Positions 1 to 9,200 of a stretch of 17,188 nucleotides of DNA are shown here, in pieces (position 1 is the stretch's first letter; each line of letters opens with the position of its first letter). The stretch comes from Bacteroidota bacterium (GTDB taxonomy: Bacteria > Bacteroidota > Bacteroidia > Chitinophagales > Chitinophagaceae): positions 1-17,188 of the forward strand of contig JAEZCV010000198.1 in the NCBI GenBank assembly GCA_023429985.1, read 5' to 3'. The notes below the pieces were generated by a model. That model ran no database searches, was not told the DNA's origin, and was given only the letters and a program-made list of their open reading frames with translations. A program made the position numbers and the translations under genes.

Positions 1-939
1 GCCCTGGCCCTGTTAACCCTGCCGGGCGTAGTTACTGCCCAGGACAATAATCAGAAAGAGAAAGAGAAACAGGAAGGGAAAGAACATCAAACCATTGTTA
101 TTACCCGAACTGGCGATATCGATAAAAAAACAATTATTGAAATTGATGGAGATAAAGTAAAGGTCAATGGTAAAGAAATAAAGGATAGTGAAGGTATTAC
201 TGTAAACGTAAGTTCCATTAAAGGATCTATGTTTCGCAGTGCTGCCCCCAATGCCTGGAGTTTTGATCTTAACGGAGACAATATCTCTCTGTTTAAAGAA
301 GATGAAAATCGCGCAATGCTTGGCGTAATAACCGAAAATCATTCAAAAGGCGCCGAAATCAAATCTATTACAGAAGGTACTGCTGCCGAAAAAATGGGTT
401 TACAGAAAGGTGATGTTATTACAAAGGTGGGCGATAAAAAAATCGAAGGTACAGGCGGCGTAACCGAAGCCATTAAAAGCATGAAGCCGGGCGATAAGGT
501 AGATGTGTATGTTTTAAGAGATGGCAAAGAAGTAAAAAAATCGGGTGAATTAGGAAAATGGAGAGGCGTTCGTATGAACTCTGTTTCCATACCCAGAATT
601 GATATGCAGCAATTTGAACGTTTTGGTGAAGGTTTTGGCGCTACCGTATGGGCCCCATCAAGACCAAAACTTGGTTTATCTGTTCAGGATACCGAAGATG
701 GAACAGGTGTAAAAGTGCTGGAAGTTGAAGAAGAAAGTAATGCTGCAAAAGCAGGCATTCAAAAAAATGATATTATTCTTTCAGTAGATGATATTAAAAT
801 TCAGGGAACATCAGATATTAGCCGTGCCATGAGACCCAAACCCGAAAAGTTTGTTTATAATTTCAGGATCAGCAGAAATGGAAAAACCCAGGATATTGAA
901 GTGAAGATGCCAAAAAAGATCAAAACGGTTGATCTTTAA
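1..939 (+). CDS. Exported protein with two PDZ domains (5' truncated by the window edge)
   Basis: The frame is open from base 1, so the start codon lies outside the window; the ATG at 229 is internal. The first visible residues (ALALLTLPGVVTAQ) look like the end of a signal peptide cleaved after Ala-Gln. A charged Lys/Glu/Gln stretch follows, then a beta-rich segment rich in Asp/Lys (about residues 30-76 of the visible part). Two PDZ-like domains follow, at about residues 105-185 and 220-305. Each has a GLxV/LGV carboxylate-loop-like start, an 'A..AG(L/I)Q..D(V/I)I' core and a final strand 'RDGK/RNGK'. PDZ domains bind peptide C-termini, usually in periplasmic quality control or signalling. 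No trypsin-like or other protease domain is visible in the 312 residues present, so this is not a complete HtrA or Ctp protease. The exact role is unknown. A terminator follows the stop codon directly. Confidence 0.85.
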   Translation, partial: ALALLTLPGVVTAQDNNQKEKEKQEGKEHQTIVITRTGDIDKKTIIEIDGDKVKVNGKEIKDSEGITVNVSSIKGSMFRSAAPNAWSFDLNGDNISLFKEDENRAMLGVITENHSKGAEIKSITEGTAAEKMGLQKGDVITKVGDKKIEGTGGVTEAIKSMKPGDKVDVYVLRDGKEVKKSGELGKWRGVRMNSVSIPRIDMQQFERFGEGFGATVWAPSRPKLGLSVQDTEDGTGVKVLEVEEESNAAKAGIQKNDIILSVDDIKIQGTSDISRAMRPKPEKFVYNFRISRNGKTQDIEVKMPKKIKTVDL

Positions 940-956
940 AAACAGATTGTCTGAAC

Positions 957-987
957 AAAAAAGGCTGCCCCCGGGCGGCTTTTTTTA
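957..987 (+). terminator. Intrinsic terminator after the PDZ gene
   Basis: The arms GGCTGCCC (963-970) and GGGCGGCT (973-980) pair over eight positions with two G-U wobbles. An A-run (957-962) lies before the stem and seven T (980-986) follow it. The hairpin begins 17 bases after the PDZ stop codon and separates that gene from gatB. The A-run means it might also work in the reverse direction, but no reverse-strand gene ends here. Confidence 0.85.
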
Positions 988-1005
988 TTTGGCTGCTTCA
1001 ATGCC

Positions 1006-1013
1006 TACATTTG
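1006..1013 (+). promoter_or_regulatory. Putative gatB promoter, Bacteroidota -7 element
   Basis: TACATTTG matches the Bacteroidota housekeeping -7 consensus TAnnTTTG at every fixed position. The G is only six bases before the gatB ATG, so the transcript would start at or very near the start codon. A good -33 TTTG at the usual 19-21 base spacing is absent. The T-run of the preceding terminator occupies that place, and a TTTG at 988-991 is too close. The site is inferred from the motif alone. Confidence 0.4.
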
Positions 1014-1019
1014 CCCTGA

Positions 1020-2459
1020 ATGAACACGGAAGAATTTGATACCGTAATCGGGCTGGAAATTCATGCGCAGCTGCTAACGAAAACAAAATTGTTTTGCAGC
1101 GACAGCACCGATTTTGGAGCGCCTCCCAATTCACAGGTAAGTACCATCTCGCTGGCCCATCCGGGAACGCTTCCCATGTTGAATAAAGAAGTTATTCCAA
1201 TGGCTGTAAAACTTGGATTAGCATTAAACTGCAGCATTAATTCACCCACCTGGTTTGATAGGAAAAATTATTTCTATCCCGACCTGCCCAAAGGATACCA
1301 GGTTTCACAACATGAATCACCTGTCTGTTTTAATGGAAAACTGGATATTGGAGAAGAAAAGGAAAGATGGATCCGCATTAACAGGATCCATATAGAAGAA
1401 GATGCTGGTAAAACCATCCATGGCAATGAAGCCTATTCCTCAATAGATTACAACCGTGCAGGAATGCCCTTACTTGAAATTGTTACAGAACCCGACATTC
1501 AGTCGGCGGAAGAAGCAGTAAGATTTGTTTCCCATATTCGTTCCCTGCTAAGAAAACTGGGTGTTTGCGATGGTAATATGGAGGAAGGAAGTTTTCGTGT
1601 AGATGTAAACATTTCCCTTAAACCCGTAGGTTCAAAAGTTTTAGGTACAAGGGCAGAAATAAAAAACCTGAACTCTCTCCGCTTCATTAAAAAAGCAATT
1701 CTTTTTGAAGATGAAAGAATGAGGGAAGTTTTAATGCAGGGGAATGTTTTAGAACAGGAAACCCGGGGCTTTAAAGAAGAAGATGGAACAACATTCACTA
1801 TCAGGAAAAAAGAAGATGAAGATGACTATCGCTATTTTCCCGAACCCGATCTGCCCCCTGTAACTATTTCTGCCGAATTAATTGACCTGATAAAATCATC
1901 TTTGCCGGAAACAACTGCAGAAACCAAAAAACGAATTGTTTCTTCCTATTCTTTACCGGAAAAAGATGCTGCTCAATTGGCCTCAGATGATGAACTCTGC
2001 GCATATTTTGAATCTGTATGTTTATATACATCTCATTACAGGCAGGCCGCCAACTGGTGCCTTTTAACCATCAGAAATTATTTATCAAATAATGATATTA
2101 ATATTTCTGCGTTCCCTGTGCATCCTGAATCCCTGGCATTATTAATTAAAAAGGTTGAGAATGGAATCATCAATTTTGGAACTGCAACAAATACAATATT
2201 TCCAGTATTAACCTCTACTCCCGGTATAAACATAGAGCAGTTTATTATTGAAAGGGACCTGGGGAAGTCGGCCGCGACGGGTGAAATTGAAAAACTTGTA
2301 AATGAAGCTTTAGAAAAGTTTGCCGAAAAAATAACAGAATATAAAAAGGGAAAGAAGGGATTGATCAGTTTATTTGTAGGAGAAGTAATGAAAAGATCGG
2401 GTGGAAAAGCCGATGCAAAAAAAGTGCAGGAACTGTTTCTTGAAAAATTAAAAAACTAA
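1020..2459 (+). CDS. gatB: Aspartyl/glutamyl-tRNA(Asn/Gln) amidotransferase subunit B
   Basis: GatB is the kinase-like subunit of the cytosolic GatCAB complex. It activates the misacylated Glu or Asp on tRNA(Gln)/tRNA(Asn) with ATP, so that ammonia delivered by GatA can form the amide. The 479 residues match the family's usual length. The N-terminal cradle domain shows IGLEIHAQL (10-18), KNYFYPDLPKGYQ (82-94) and the family signature YNRAGMPLLEIVTEPD (144-159). The C-terminal third is the helical tail with the YqeY-like tRNA-binding domain, including 'GxVMKxSGGKADAKKVQEL'. The four cysteines of the CxC...CPVC zinc site seen in many GatB proteins are mostly missing: Cys26 remains, and the other places hold Asp28, Ser41 and Ser44. 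The ATG at 1020 gives the normal N-terminus. No recognisable Shine-Dalgarno sequence precedes it. A thioredoxin-like gene follows after a single base. gatA and gatC are not in the window. Confidence 0.97.
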   Translation: MNTEEFDTVIGLEIHAQLLTKTKLFCSDSTDFGAPPNSQVSTISLAHPGTLPMLNKEVIPMAVKLGLALNCSINSPTWFDRKNYFYPDLPKGYQVSQHESPVCFNGKLDIGEEKERWIRINRIHIEEDAGKTIHGNEAYSSIDYNRAGMPLLEIVTEPDIQSAEEAVRFVSHIRSLLRKLGVCDGNMEEGSFRVDVNISLKPVGSKVLGTRAEIKNLNSLRFIKKAILFEDERMREVLMQGNVLEQETRGFKEEDGTTFTIRKKEDEDDYRYFPEPDLPPVTISAELIDLIKSSLPETTAETKKRIVSSYSLPEKDAAQLASDDELCAYFESVCLYTSHYRQAANWCLLTIRNYLSNNDINISAFPVHPESLALLIKKVENGIINFGTATNTIFPVLTSTPGINIEQFIIERDLGKSAATGEIEKLVNEALEKFAEKITEYKKGKKGLISLFVGEVMKRSGGKADAKKVQELFLEKLKN

Positions 2460-2460
2460 A

Positions 2461-3570
2461 ATGAAAAGAATTACGGTGCTTATATTGTTGCCATTCATTT
2501 TTTCCTGCGGGAAAAAATTGAACAACGAATTTATAGTTGAGGGAGAGATCAGCAACAGCGATGCAAGGATGATTTATCTTGAAGAAAATGTTTCCGGCCG
2601 ACCTCCCCTCACCATAGATTCTTCCGTTCTGGAAGGAAATAAATTTTCACTGACAGGAAGTGGAAAAGAGCAATCGATTTATTCTTTGCGATCCGACAGG
2701 TCGCCTTATCCATTTGCCTTAGTCATCAACGATGCAAAAAAGATCAATGTAAAAGCCGATCCTTCAAACACCATGGATCCATACAGTGTATCCGGTTCTC
2801 CTGCCAGCCAGGGTATTATTGATTTTGACAGGAATATTTCCCGCCGTGCGCAGGATATTTACCTGCTTACAAAAGATATTGACAGCTTGCAACGTATGGA
2901 AACCCCCGACAGTTTACTAACAGAACCTTTCAATCGATACGACCAACAGGTGCAGGAATTAAAAAATTACGCGCTCGATTTTATAGATAAATCTTCAAGC
3001 CCTGTGCTGGCATTGTATGCTGTAGGAAGCTTCCAGCGTTTAAGTGAACAATTGCGCATCAAAGGTTTTAATGAGAATGAAGTTTTGAGTATTGTAGATA
3101 AGCTGGCAGAAAAATTCAAAGAGCATACTTCGCTGGCGGAATTAAGAGAGGGTTTAAAACCAAAAACAGCTCCTGATTTTTCTTTGCCGGATACAAGTGG
3201 GAATGTTGTAGCCCTTTCATCATTCAGGGGCCGGTATGTTTTGGTTGATTTCTGGGCCAGCTGGTGTGCACCCTGCAGGATGGAAAATCCGAATATTGTA
3301 TCTGCCTATAAAAAATTCAACGATAAAAATTTTACCATCCTGGGCGTATCGCTTGATAAAACAAAAGATGCCTGGTTAAAAGCAATAAGAAGCGACAGTT
3401 TAACCTGGACGCATGTAAGTGATTTAAAATTCTGGAACAGTGCTGCCGCTGCACTGTTTAAGGTGAACAGCATTCCTTATAATGTTTTGCTGGATCCGCA
3501 GGGAAATATTATTGCGGAGAACTTGCATGGCGATGCTTTGCACAGGAAATTGCAGGAAGTACTTCAATAA
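2461..3570 (+). CDS. TlpA-like thiol:disulfide oxidoreductase lipoprotein
   Basis: This 369-residue protein begins with a short lipoprotein signal peptide (MKRITVLILLPFIFSC), with Cys16 as the lipidation site. The N-terminal region to about residue 100 has the beta-rich look of the DUF4369 domain often found before thioredoxin domains in Bacteroidota. A helical linker follows (about 120-230). From about 238 there is a TlpA/AhpC-TSA thioredoxin fold, with APDFSLPDTSG, the active site WCAPC (Trp268, Cys269, Cys272) and the cis-proline motif SIPYNVLLDPQG. Such proteins usually reduce or exchange disulfides of exported proteins. Here it would be anchored in the periplasm or on the outer membrane. 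It starts one base after the gatB stop codon, so it is almost certainly cotranscribed with gatB, although no functional tie is evident. An intrinsic terminator follows. The physiological partner is unknown. Confidence 0.92.
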   Translation: MKRITVLILLPFIFSCGKKLNNEFIVEGEISNSDARMIYLEENVSGRPPLTIDSSVLEGNKFSLTGSGKEQSIYSLRSDRSPYPFALVINDAKKINVKADPSNTMDPYSVSGSPASQGIIDFDRNISRRAQDIYLLTKDIDSLQRMETPDSLLTEPFNRYDQQVQELKNYALDFIDKSSSPVLALYAVGSFQRLSEQLRIKGFNENEVLSIVDKLAEKFKEHTSLAELREGLKPKTAPDFSLPDTSGNVVALSSFRGRYVLVDFWASWCAPCRMENPNIVSAYKKFNDKNFTILGVSLDKTKDAWLKAIRSDSLTWTHVSDLKFWNSAAAALFKVNSIPYNVLLDPQGNIIAENLHGDALHRKLQEVLQ

Positions 3571-3591
3571 TTTCTCTGCATAACGAAGTGT

Positions 3592-3612
3592 ATAAGGAGC
3601 GCCTTATTTTTT
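3592..3612 (+). terminator. Intrinsic terminator of the gatB-thioredoxin operon
   Basis: The arms ATAAGG (3592-3597) and CCTTAT (3602-3607) form a perfect 6-bp stem with an AGCG loop. Six consecutive T (3607-3612) follow. It lies 21 bases after the thioredoxin-like stop codon. The stem is short and AT-containing, so termination may be only partial. Confidence 0.65.
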
Positions 3613-3711
3613 ATCCCGTGGGCTCCTGGTTGTACTCTAATGAATGATAGCATCTGAACGTTGATGAATTGCTACCTTGTTGAAGTTTGAATTTCTAAAA
3701 TGAAAACCCGC

Positions 3712-3825
3712 ATCAGCGAATCAGCGTAAAGTAATATCTGCGACTTCTTCAGCATATTTAAATCAACCTGCTGGAAAATATTGTAATTGAATGCAGCTGA
3801 AAAAGTTGGCCTGATGAGCGCTGAT
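3712..3825. repeat. Cluster of ATCWGCG heptamers with 8-bp phasing
   Basis: ATCAGCG occurs at 3712-3718 and 3720-3726, and ATCTGCG at 3736-3742, so the starts are 8 and 16 bases apart. The inverse, CGCTGAT, lies at 3819-3825. The cluster is entirely intergenic, between two operon ends. It may be the remnant of a dispersed intergenic repeat; the sequence gives no function. Confidence 0.5.
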
Positions 3826-3828
3826 GAA

Positions 3829-3859
3829 CAAAAAAAAGGCTGTCCAATTGGACAGCCTT
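3829..3859 (-). terminator. Intrinsic terminator of the susC-susD-lipoprotein operon
   Basis: The arms AAGGCTGTCC (3836-3845) and GGACAGCCTT (3850-3859) are exact inverse complements around an AATT centre. The A-run at 3829-3837 becomes a U-tract when read from the minus strand. The hairpin starts about 19 bases downstream of the lipoprotein stop codon in that direction. On the plus strand the hairpin is followed only by GATAATTTT, so it should work mainly for minus-strand transcripts. Confidence 0.9.
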
Positions 3860-3878
3860 GATAATTTTAAAGAAACTA

Positions 3879-4712
3879 TTATTTCATTACAACTCTGTAG
3901 TTAGTTGCAGTTCCGGCACCTGTGATATTCAGGGTCAATGTAATTGACCTTTCACAAGATGAGAATGTATTCAACTGACCAGATGCAGACACTACGTTAT
4001 AGCCTGTACCTGAAGACTGGGCCGGCATGGTAACAGTGAAGTTAGCCGGGTTTGCCCAGTTAAGCACAACATTCAGATCGTTCCAGCCAAAATCGTATAT
4101 ATTCTCGATTTTAGCAGTGGCTGTGGTAGCGCTGGTTTGAACTATATCCTTTAATACAGTTGTATACGGACCCCAGGATAATGCCCCGGCAGAAGTATAC
4201 TCCATTGTTGAATTATAAGGACCTGCAAGAGCAGTCAGATCCACTTCACAATACGGCCTTAACACCAGGTGATAAGTTGAAGCGAATTGGGATGAAGGTG
4301 CATCGGGACTTGTAACTTTTACCCTGATGGTGTCTACCCTGTTACCTGCATAGCCTGCAAACAAACCTTTTAATTCTACAGTATCAGCTGCCTGTCCGGC
4401 AGGAATAGTGATAGTGGTTGGTGCTGTAAATTGTGTTCCCTGCGCAGCTCCTGTTGGAGAAGAATAGGAAATATTGATGGTCCTGTCCTGGTCAGAAACC
4501 GTGGTAAAACCAACAGGGATCCTGAACATGGAATTAGGGTTATTCTCAACATAGTACACTTTAGGAAGCGCCATTGTTCCCGTATCCGAGGTAGCAAATT
4601 TCACTTCGCTTCGAGGGGAAATAATGTCGTCATTTACTTCCTTTTTACATGCTACCATTACAACAGCCATGGAGGCAGCAGCAAAAAATATTCTGGAAAT
4701 TTTATTAAACAT
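3879..4712 (-). CDS. Small SusCD-linked lipoprotein of unknown function
   Basis: The 277-residue product begins with a lipoprotein signal peptide ending MVAC, with Cys22 as the lipidation site. The residues that follow (CKKEVNDD) are charged, as in many Bacteroidota surface lipoproteins. The body is rich in beta-strand patterns, Thr, Ser and aromatic residues. Residues from about 30 to 150 read like an immunoglobulin- or Calx-beta-like module, with segments such as 'FRIPVGFTT', 'TITIPAGQAADTVELKG' and 'DTIRVKVTS'. A second beta-rich part follows from about 155. I do not recognise a catalytic motif. It resembles the small DUF4843/DUF1735-type lipoproteins found after susD genes, but I cannot assign one of these families firmly. 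It begins 19 bases after the susD stop codon and ends just before a strong terminator, so it is the third gene of the operon. A ligand-binding accessory role on the cell surface is an inference. Confidence 0.85.
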   Translation of the reverse strand: MFNKISRIFFAAASMAVVMVACKKEVNDDIISPRSEVKFATSDTGTMALPKVYYVENNPNSMFRIPVGFTTVSDQDRTINISYSSPTGAAQGTQFTAPTTITIPAGQAADTVELKGLFAGYAGNRVDTIRVKVTSPDAPSSQFASTYHLVLRPYCEVDLTALAGPYNSTMEYTSAGALSWGPYTTVLKDIVQTSATTATAKIENIYDFGWNDLNVVLNWANPANFTVTMPAQSSGTGYNVVSASGQLNTFSSCERSITLTLNITGAGTATNYRVVMK

Positions 4713-4731
4713 AGCTTTTTAATTATAGTTT

Positions 4732-6213
4732 TTAAGGATTCTGATCAGCAGCTGACATAGATTCATTTGCATCCAGTTCTGCCTGAGGAATTTTCATGAT
4801 GAACCTTGGATCTTCCGGTCCTGTTGTATAAATAGAAGGATTGAAGTTTGATCCACCATGGTTACCAGCGCCCTGCGGACGATTTAAACCAGTCATTAAC
4901 CTCTTGATATCCATCAGGGCAAATCCTTCACCCCAAAGTTCAATTCTTCTTTGCAACAGAATTTCATCAATCAGTGCCTGGCCACTAAATCCGGCCGCAC
5001 TATATGCAGGATATCTTGCCTGAACCATTGTTTGCAATACAGTTCTTGCAGGACCCTCCTGTCCCTGGCGAGCCAAGGCTTCTGCTTCAATCAGGTACAT
5101 TTCACTGGCTCTCATATAAATATAATCAGCAGCCCAGCTTCCGGCAACAGGAACCCTGAACTTCAGCTGATTGTAAGCAGGGTTTGTAGCAGTTGCATTT
5201 GCAGGATCATTAAACACCTGTTTACGAACATCACCTGCAGGGATTAGGTCATACAGAGCTTTAGTGATTTTCTTTTGACCTCCCAGGTAGGCATATCCCT
5301 GTGTAGAAATATCTATATGAGAGAAGAAAGAAGCATAAATAGTAGCCTGGTCAGCAGGAATCAAAGAACCCCACATAACTTCTGATAAAGAAAGCTTGGA
5401 GAAACCTTCAAGATATTCGGTTTGCCCCATTGGAGTATAACCCTGGCGAGCCCTGTTAGCATAAGTAGCTGCAGTTGACCAGTCTTCCATTAATAAAGCT
5501 ACACGTGCTCTGAAGCCCTGAACAACACGAACATCCATTCTTGTTTTATCTAACTGGCCTTTGCCATCAAGCAGGGTTTCAGCTGTTTCAAGATCTGAAA
5601 TGATCTGGTCGTAAACACCCTGTACGGTTCCGCGAGGATTTCCCTGTAAGGCTACTGAAGTATAAATAGGAACTCCTGGAGCGCTTTCATTTCCTTTATA
5701 GGTTTGCTGGAAATAATTGATCAGGTAGAAATAAGCAAATGCACGGATACCTAAAGCCTCACCTCTTACTCTTTCAATATCGGCCTGGGTGGCTGAAGGA
5801 TCATTTAAATTATCCAATCCGAATAAAAGCGTATTGGCCTGGCCAATCAGGTCATAATAGAACCTCCATGCGGCATGGGGTTGCCTGGTTGAAGTAACAA
5901 AGGTCCACTCGGTATAATTGTAAACGGCATTATACCAGCCATAACCTGCACTATGTACCACCATGTCATTTCCCATCAGGTCATTAGCAAGGTCCCAGCT
6001 TTTCTGACCATAGCTGTCGTGACGGGTAGACACCATGTTAAATGCTGTTCTGTAGGTGCTGGATAAAGTTGAAGTGATCGACTCCATCTTACCCAGGATC
6101 TGCTCCTGCGGAACGGCCGTTGTTGGCGTTACGTCAAGATAGTCTTTCTTACAACCTGCCATAGTTCCCCCTATTAAAAGGAAGGCGGCTGCAAATTTGA
6201 ATGTATTTTTCAT
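4732..6213 (-). CDS. RagB/SusD family nutrient-uptake outer-membrane lipoprotein
   Basis: SusD proteins are surface lipoproteins that form a hinged lid on a SusC channel and help capture the ligand. The signal peptide ends TMAGC with Cys21 lipidated, followed by the typical KKDYLDVTPTT start of mature SusD proteins. Family features include the N-terminal helical region with 'RGEALGIRAFAYFYLINYFQQTY', the following 'GVPIYTSVALQGNPRGTVQGVYDQIISDLETAETLL' (the usual 'R.tv.evY..I..DL..A...L' pattern) and the C-terminal 'YMRASEMYLIEAEALARQG' and 'LLQRRIELWGEGFALMDIKR'. The length of 493 residues is normal. It begins 21 bases after the susC stop codon and is followed by the accessory lipoprotein. 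No hydrolase or other catalytic gene is linked, so the ligand (glycan, peptide or other) cannot be named from this locus. Confidence 0.96.
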   Translation of the reverse strand: MKNTFKFAAAFLLIGGTMAGCKKDYLDVTPTTAVPQEQILGKMESITSTLSSTYRTAFNMVSTRHDSYGQKSWDLANDLMGNDMVVHSAGYGWYNAVYNYTEWTFVTSTRQPHAAWRFYYDLIGQANTLLFGLDNLNDPSATQADIERVRGEALGIRAFAYFYLINYFQQTYKGNESAPGVPIYTSVALQGNPRGTVQGVYDQIISDLETAETLLDGKGQLDKTRMDVRVVQGFRARVALLMEDWSTAATYANRARQGYTPMGQTEYLEGFSKLSLSEVMWGSLIPADQATIYASFFSHIDISTQGYAYLGGQKKITKALYDLIPAGDVRKQVFNDPANATATNPAYNQLKFRVPVAGSWAADYIYMRASEMYLIEAEALARQGQEGPARTVLQTMVQARYPAYSAAGFSGQALIDEILLQRRIELWGEGFALMDIKRLMTGLNRPQGAGNHGGSNFNPSIYTTGPEDPRFIMKIPQAELDANESMSAADQNP

Positions 6214-6234
6214 CTTCTTATACGTTTAGTTTTT

Positions 6235-9200
6235 TTAGAAATTGGCTGTTAAACCAAAAGTTACAGTTCTGAATGGAGGATAGGACTGGCTTGAAACACC
6301 CGAGAAAGTAGTCTGGGGATCCATTCCCTTTCTTTGAGTGAACAGGTAAGCATTATCAACATTTGCAAAAACTGATAAACCGGAAAGCGTTAACCTGTTA
6401 ACAAGATTCCTTGGTAAAGTGTAGCTTAAGGTTATGTTCCTGATATTCAAATAATCGCCACTTACCAACCACTGTGAATGCTGTGAATTGTTACCCTGAT
6501 CAGCCACTTCATTATGCAGTCTTGGAACATTGGTTACATCACCAGGCTTCTGCCATCTTTGTAAAGCATCAACATGTAAATGTGATCCATAATCACCCCT
6601 GTGCATCAAACTTGCATAGTTGGCATCATAGAACTGAGCTCCTACTGCAAAAGTTGTAAGAATAGAAAGGTCAAAACCTTTATACCTGAATGAATTGGTT
6701 AAACCACCCTGCAGGTCAGGTAAAGCAGAACCATGATAGTAAAGAGAAGCAGCAGAATAACTGTTAGTTAATACTCTTTCTCCAGTTGGTTTGCCATCAG
6801 CACCTAATACATCTTTATAGAATAAAGCATCACCTGTAGAAGCATCTACACCTGCATATTCACGCAGCCAGAATTCGTATACAGAACGGCCTGGGAACAA
6901 ACGCTGTGTTCCGCGGATAATTCCTTCTTCACTTGATTTACCAGGAGGAAGTTCTGTTACTTCATTCTTATAGCTGGTAAGGTTCAGATCCACTCTCCAG
7001 TCGAAATTGGTAGCACGAACTGCATTATATCCCAATTGCAGTTCCCAACCGGAATTCTTCATAGTACCAACGTTTCTCCAAACTGAAGTGTATGGTGAAG
7101 AAATTGGAAGAGGAACATCGAATAACAAATCAGAAGAAGTTCGTGTGAAGTATTCAATAGTACCCTGTAAACGATTTTTCAACAAAGTGAAATCCAAACC
7201 AACGTTGAAGTTTTTGTTTTTCTCCCATGTAAGTTCAGGATTTCCGGGACGGCTAGGCTGACCATAAGAACCCAGTCCATCTGCATAGAAATATGTTCTG
7301 TAAGAATAGTAAAGACCGCCTAATCCTTCATTACCCTGCTCACCATAGCTGGCCCTTAATTTTAATTCGTTGATCCAGCCAACATTTCTCATGAATTCTT
7401 CCTGGCTGATTCTCCAGCCAATACCGGCTGAATAAAAATTACCCCAACGTACAGAATCTGCAAATCTTGAAGAACCGTCAGTACGATAAGAAGCAGATAA
7501 AAGGTATTTCTGATCCAGTTCGTAGTTAACGTTTGCAAAATAGCTTTCTATTCTGTGGTTGTCTTCGTAAGAAGTAGGCTGACCGAAAATCTCCTGGCCA
7601 TTATCTAATTCAGTGAAGCCATAATAAGGGAAGCCTGTTTTATTGGCAGCCAGGTAGTTTGAACGGTATTTATAGTTTTCATGCCCAACTAATGCACGGA
7701 TGCCATGCCTGTTAAGCGTTTTGTTCCATGATAAAACCTGGTTGGCTGTTAAGGACAAAATTCTTGTATTAGCCTTTGTTGACCTTCCGCGGTTAGCAGC
7801 AGCATCACCAAACAAACTGTTCTGGTATTCTGTTGATGCATCGCTGTAACTGGTTACACCAATTGTTCCTCTTAAAGCAAAATCTTTCAGGAACTTAATT
7901 TCTGCAAACGCATTTGCGTTACCATTGAAAGTGTTGTTATCTCTTACATCGAGTAACAGGTTACCAAGCGGATTAACCAATCCCAGGTAAGGCCTTGTAC
8001 CCATTTGCGCAGGTGTACCCCAATCGAGGTTTCCACCAGGAAGCAAAGATGTATCGATTATTGCACCCGTAGTAGGATTTCTGTGGTAAACAGGGTAGAT
8101 AGGACCCATGGTGCGCGAGAAGAAGAACGCCGAACTACCAGCACTTCCGCCTGTTTCACCAGTAGCCCTCTGCCTTTCAGAAATAGCAGCATCTACCTGC
8201 AAGCCGGTATTCAACCAAGTTGTTGGCTGGTTGTTTACGTTCATCCTTGCGTTATATCTTTTAAAACCAGTATGCCTAACGGTTCCTTCTTCATTCAAAT
8301 AACCGAAAGAAATATAATAATCACTCCTGTCGCCTACACCAGAAAGACTGATAGAAGCATTGGTACGAGGAGCAGTTTGAAACAATGCATCTTCCCAATC
8401 ATCACTCCATAGTAAAGAAGCATTTGGGTTTATTTTTCCTGTTGCTGGATCTACAAGCGTATTTCCCGGAACATTATAAGCATTATATACTAAACCTGAA
8501 GCACTTGTAAGGATATTTGAAGCCTGGATACCAGCCTGGGTTGGAGAAACAGGAGTAGCTCCATACAGGTAGCTATTTCTTGCAGCTTCCCACATCAGCT
8601 CGATCCACTCGTTTGTGCTCACCCTGTCGTACTCAGGAATACCGCGCGACATGAAACCCTGGCGGATATTTGCAGTAACCATTGGTGTACCTCTTCTACC
8701 TTTTTTAGTAGTGATCATTACCACACCGTTGGCTGCCCTTGAACCATATAATGCAGCAGCAGCAGCATCTTTCAGTACAGTTACAGACTCAATATCGTCC
8801 ATGTTCAAAGAAGAAATAGATCCGTCGTAAGGAACACCATTCAAAACATACAATGGTGAAGAACTTGCGTTGATCGATCCAATACCACGAATACGGATAT
8901 CCGGACCAGTACCTGGCCTACCACCACCACTGGTTGCAGACAAACCTGGAACGTTTCCTTCCAAAGCACGGGTTACAGAAGTAACCTGCTGCCTTCCAAG
9001 TGTTTTTGCAGTTACTGTATTCTCCGCTCCCGTAAACTGCGTTTTACGGATCTGGCCATAAGGAACCGTAACAATTACCTCATCCATGATGGGGTCGGTA
9101 CCCGAAGCAAGAGATACATTAATAGATGTTTGAGTGCCTATAGTTATCTCCTGGGCCTGGAAACCAACTGAAGTGATAACTAACACACGGCCATTGGGGG

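Larger units (their letters stand above)
3571..3878. other. Convergent intergenic spacer, 308 bases, no gene
   Basis: This spacer separates the 3' ends of the gatB-thioredoxin operon (+) and the susC-susD-lipoprotein operon (-). It holds one terminator for each direction, at its two ends, and a small cluster of ATCWGCG heptamers between them. I see no convincing open reading frame, promoter or RNA gene in the rest. Confidence 0.75.

Noticed and set aside
54..72. AAAGAG-type run at the start of the PDZ protein as a phase-variable repeat
   Set aside because: Only about two to three imperfect units are present and the hexamer period would not shift the frame, so switching is not supported.
13..342. 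A minus-strand gene with a Phe/Leu-rich segment opposite the PDZ gene
   Set aside because: The hydrophobic run is just the complement of the Lys/Glu-coding repeat, and the plus-strand frame has clear PDZ homology.
229..939. A complete PDZ gene starting at the ATG at 229
   Set aside because: The same frame is open back to base 1 and encodes the end of a signal peptide and a plausible mature N-terminus, so the gene is truncated by the window edge and the ATG is internal.
8005..8412. A 135-codon plus-strand frame opposite susC
   Set aside because: It lies wholly within the well-supported susC coding region on the other strand and its translation resembles no protein; it is a shadow frame.
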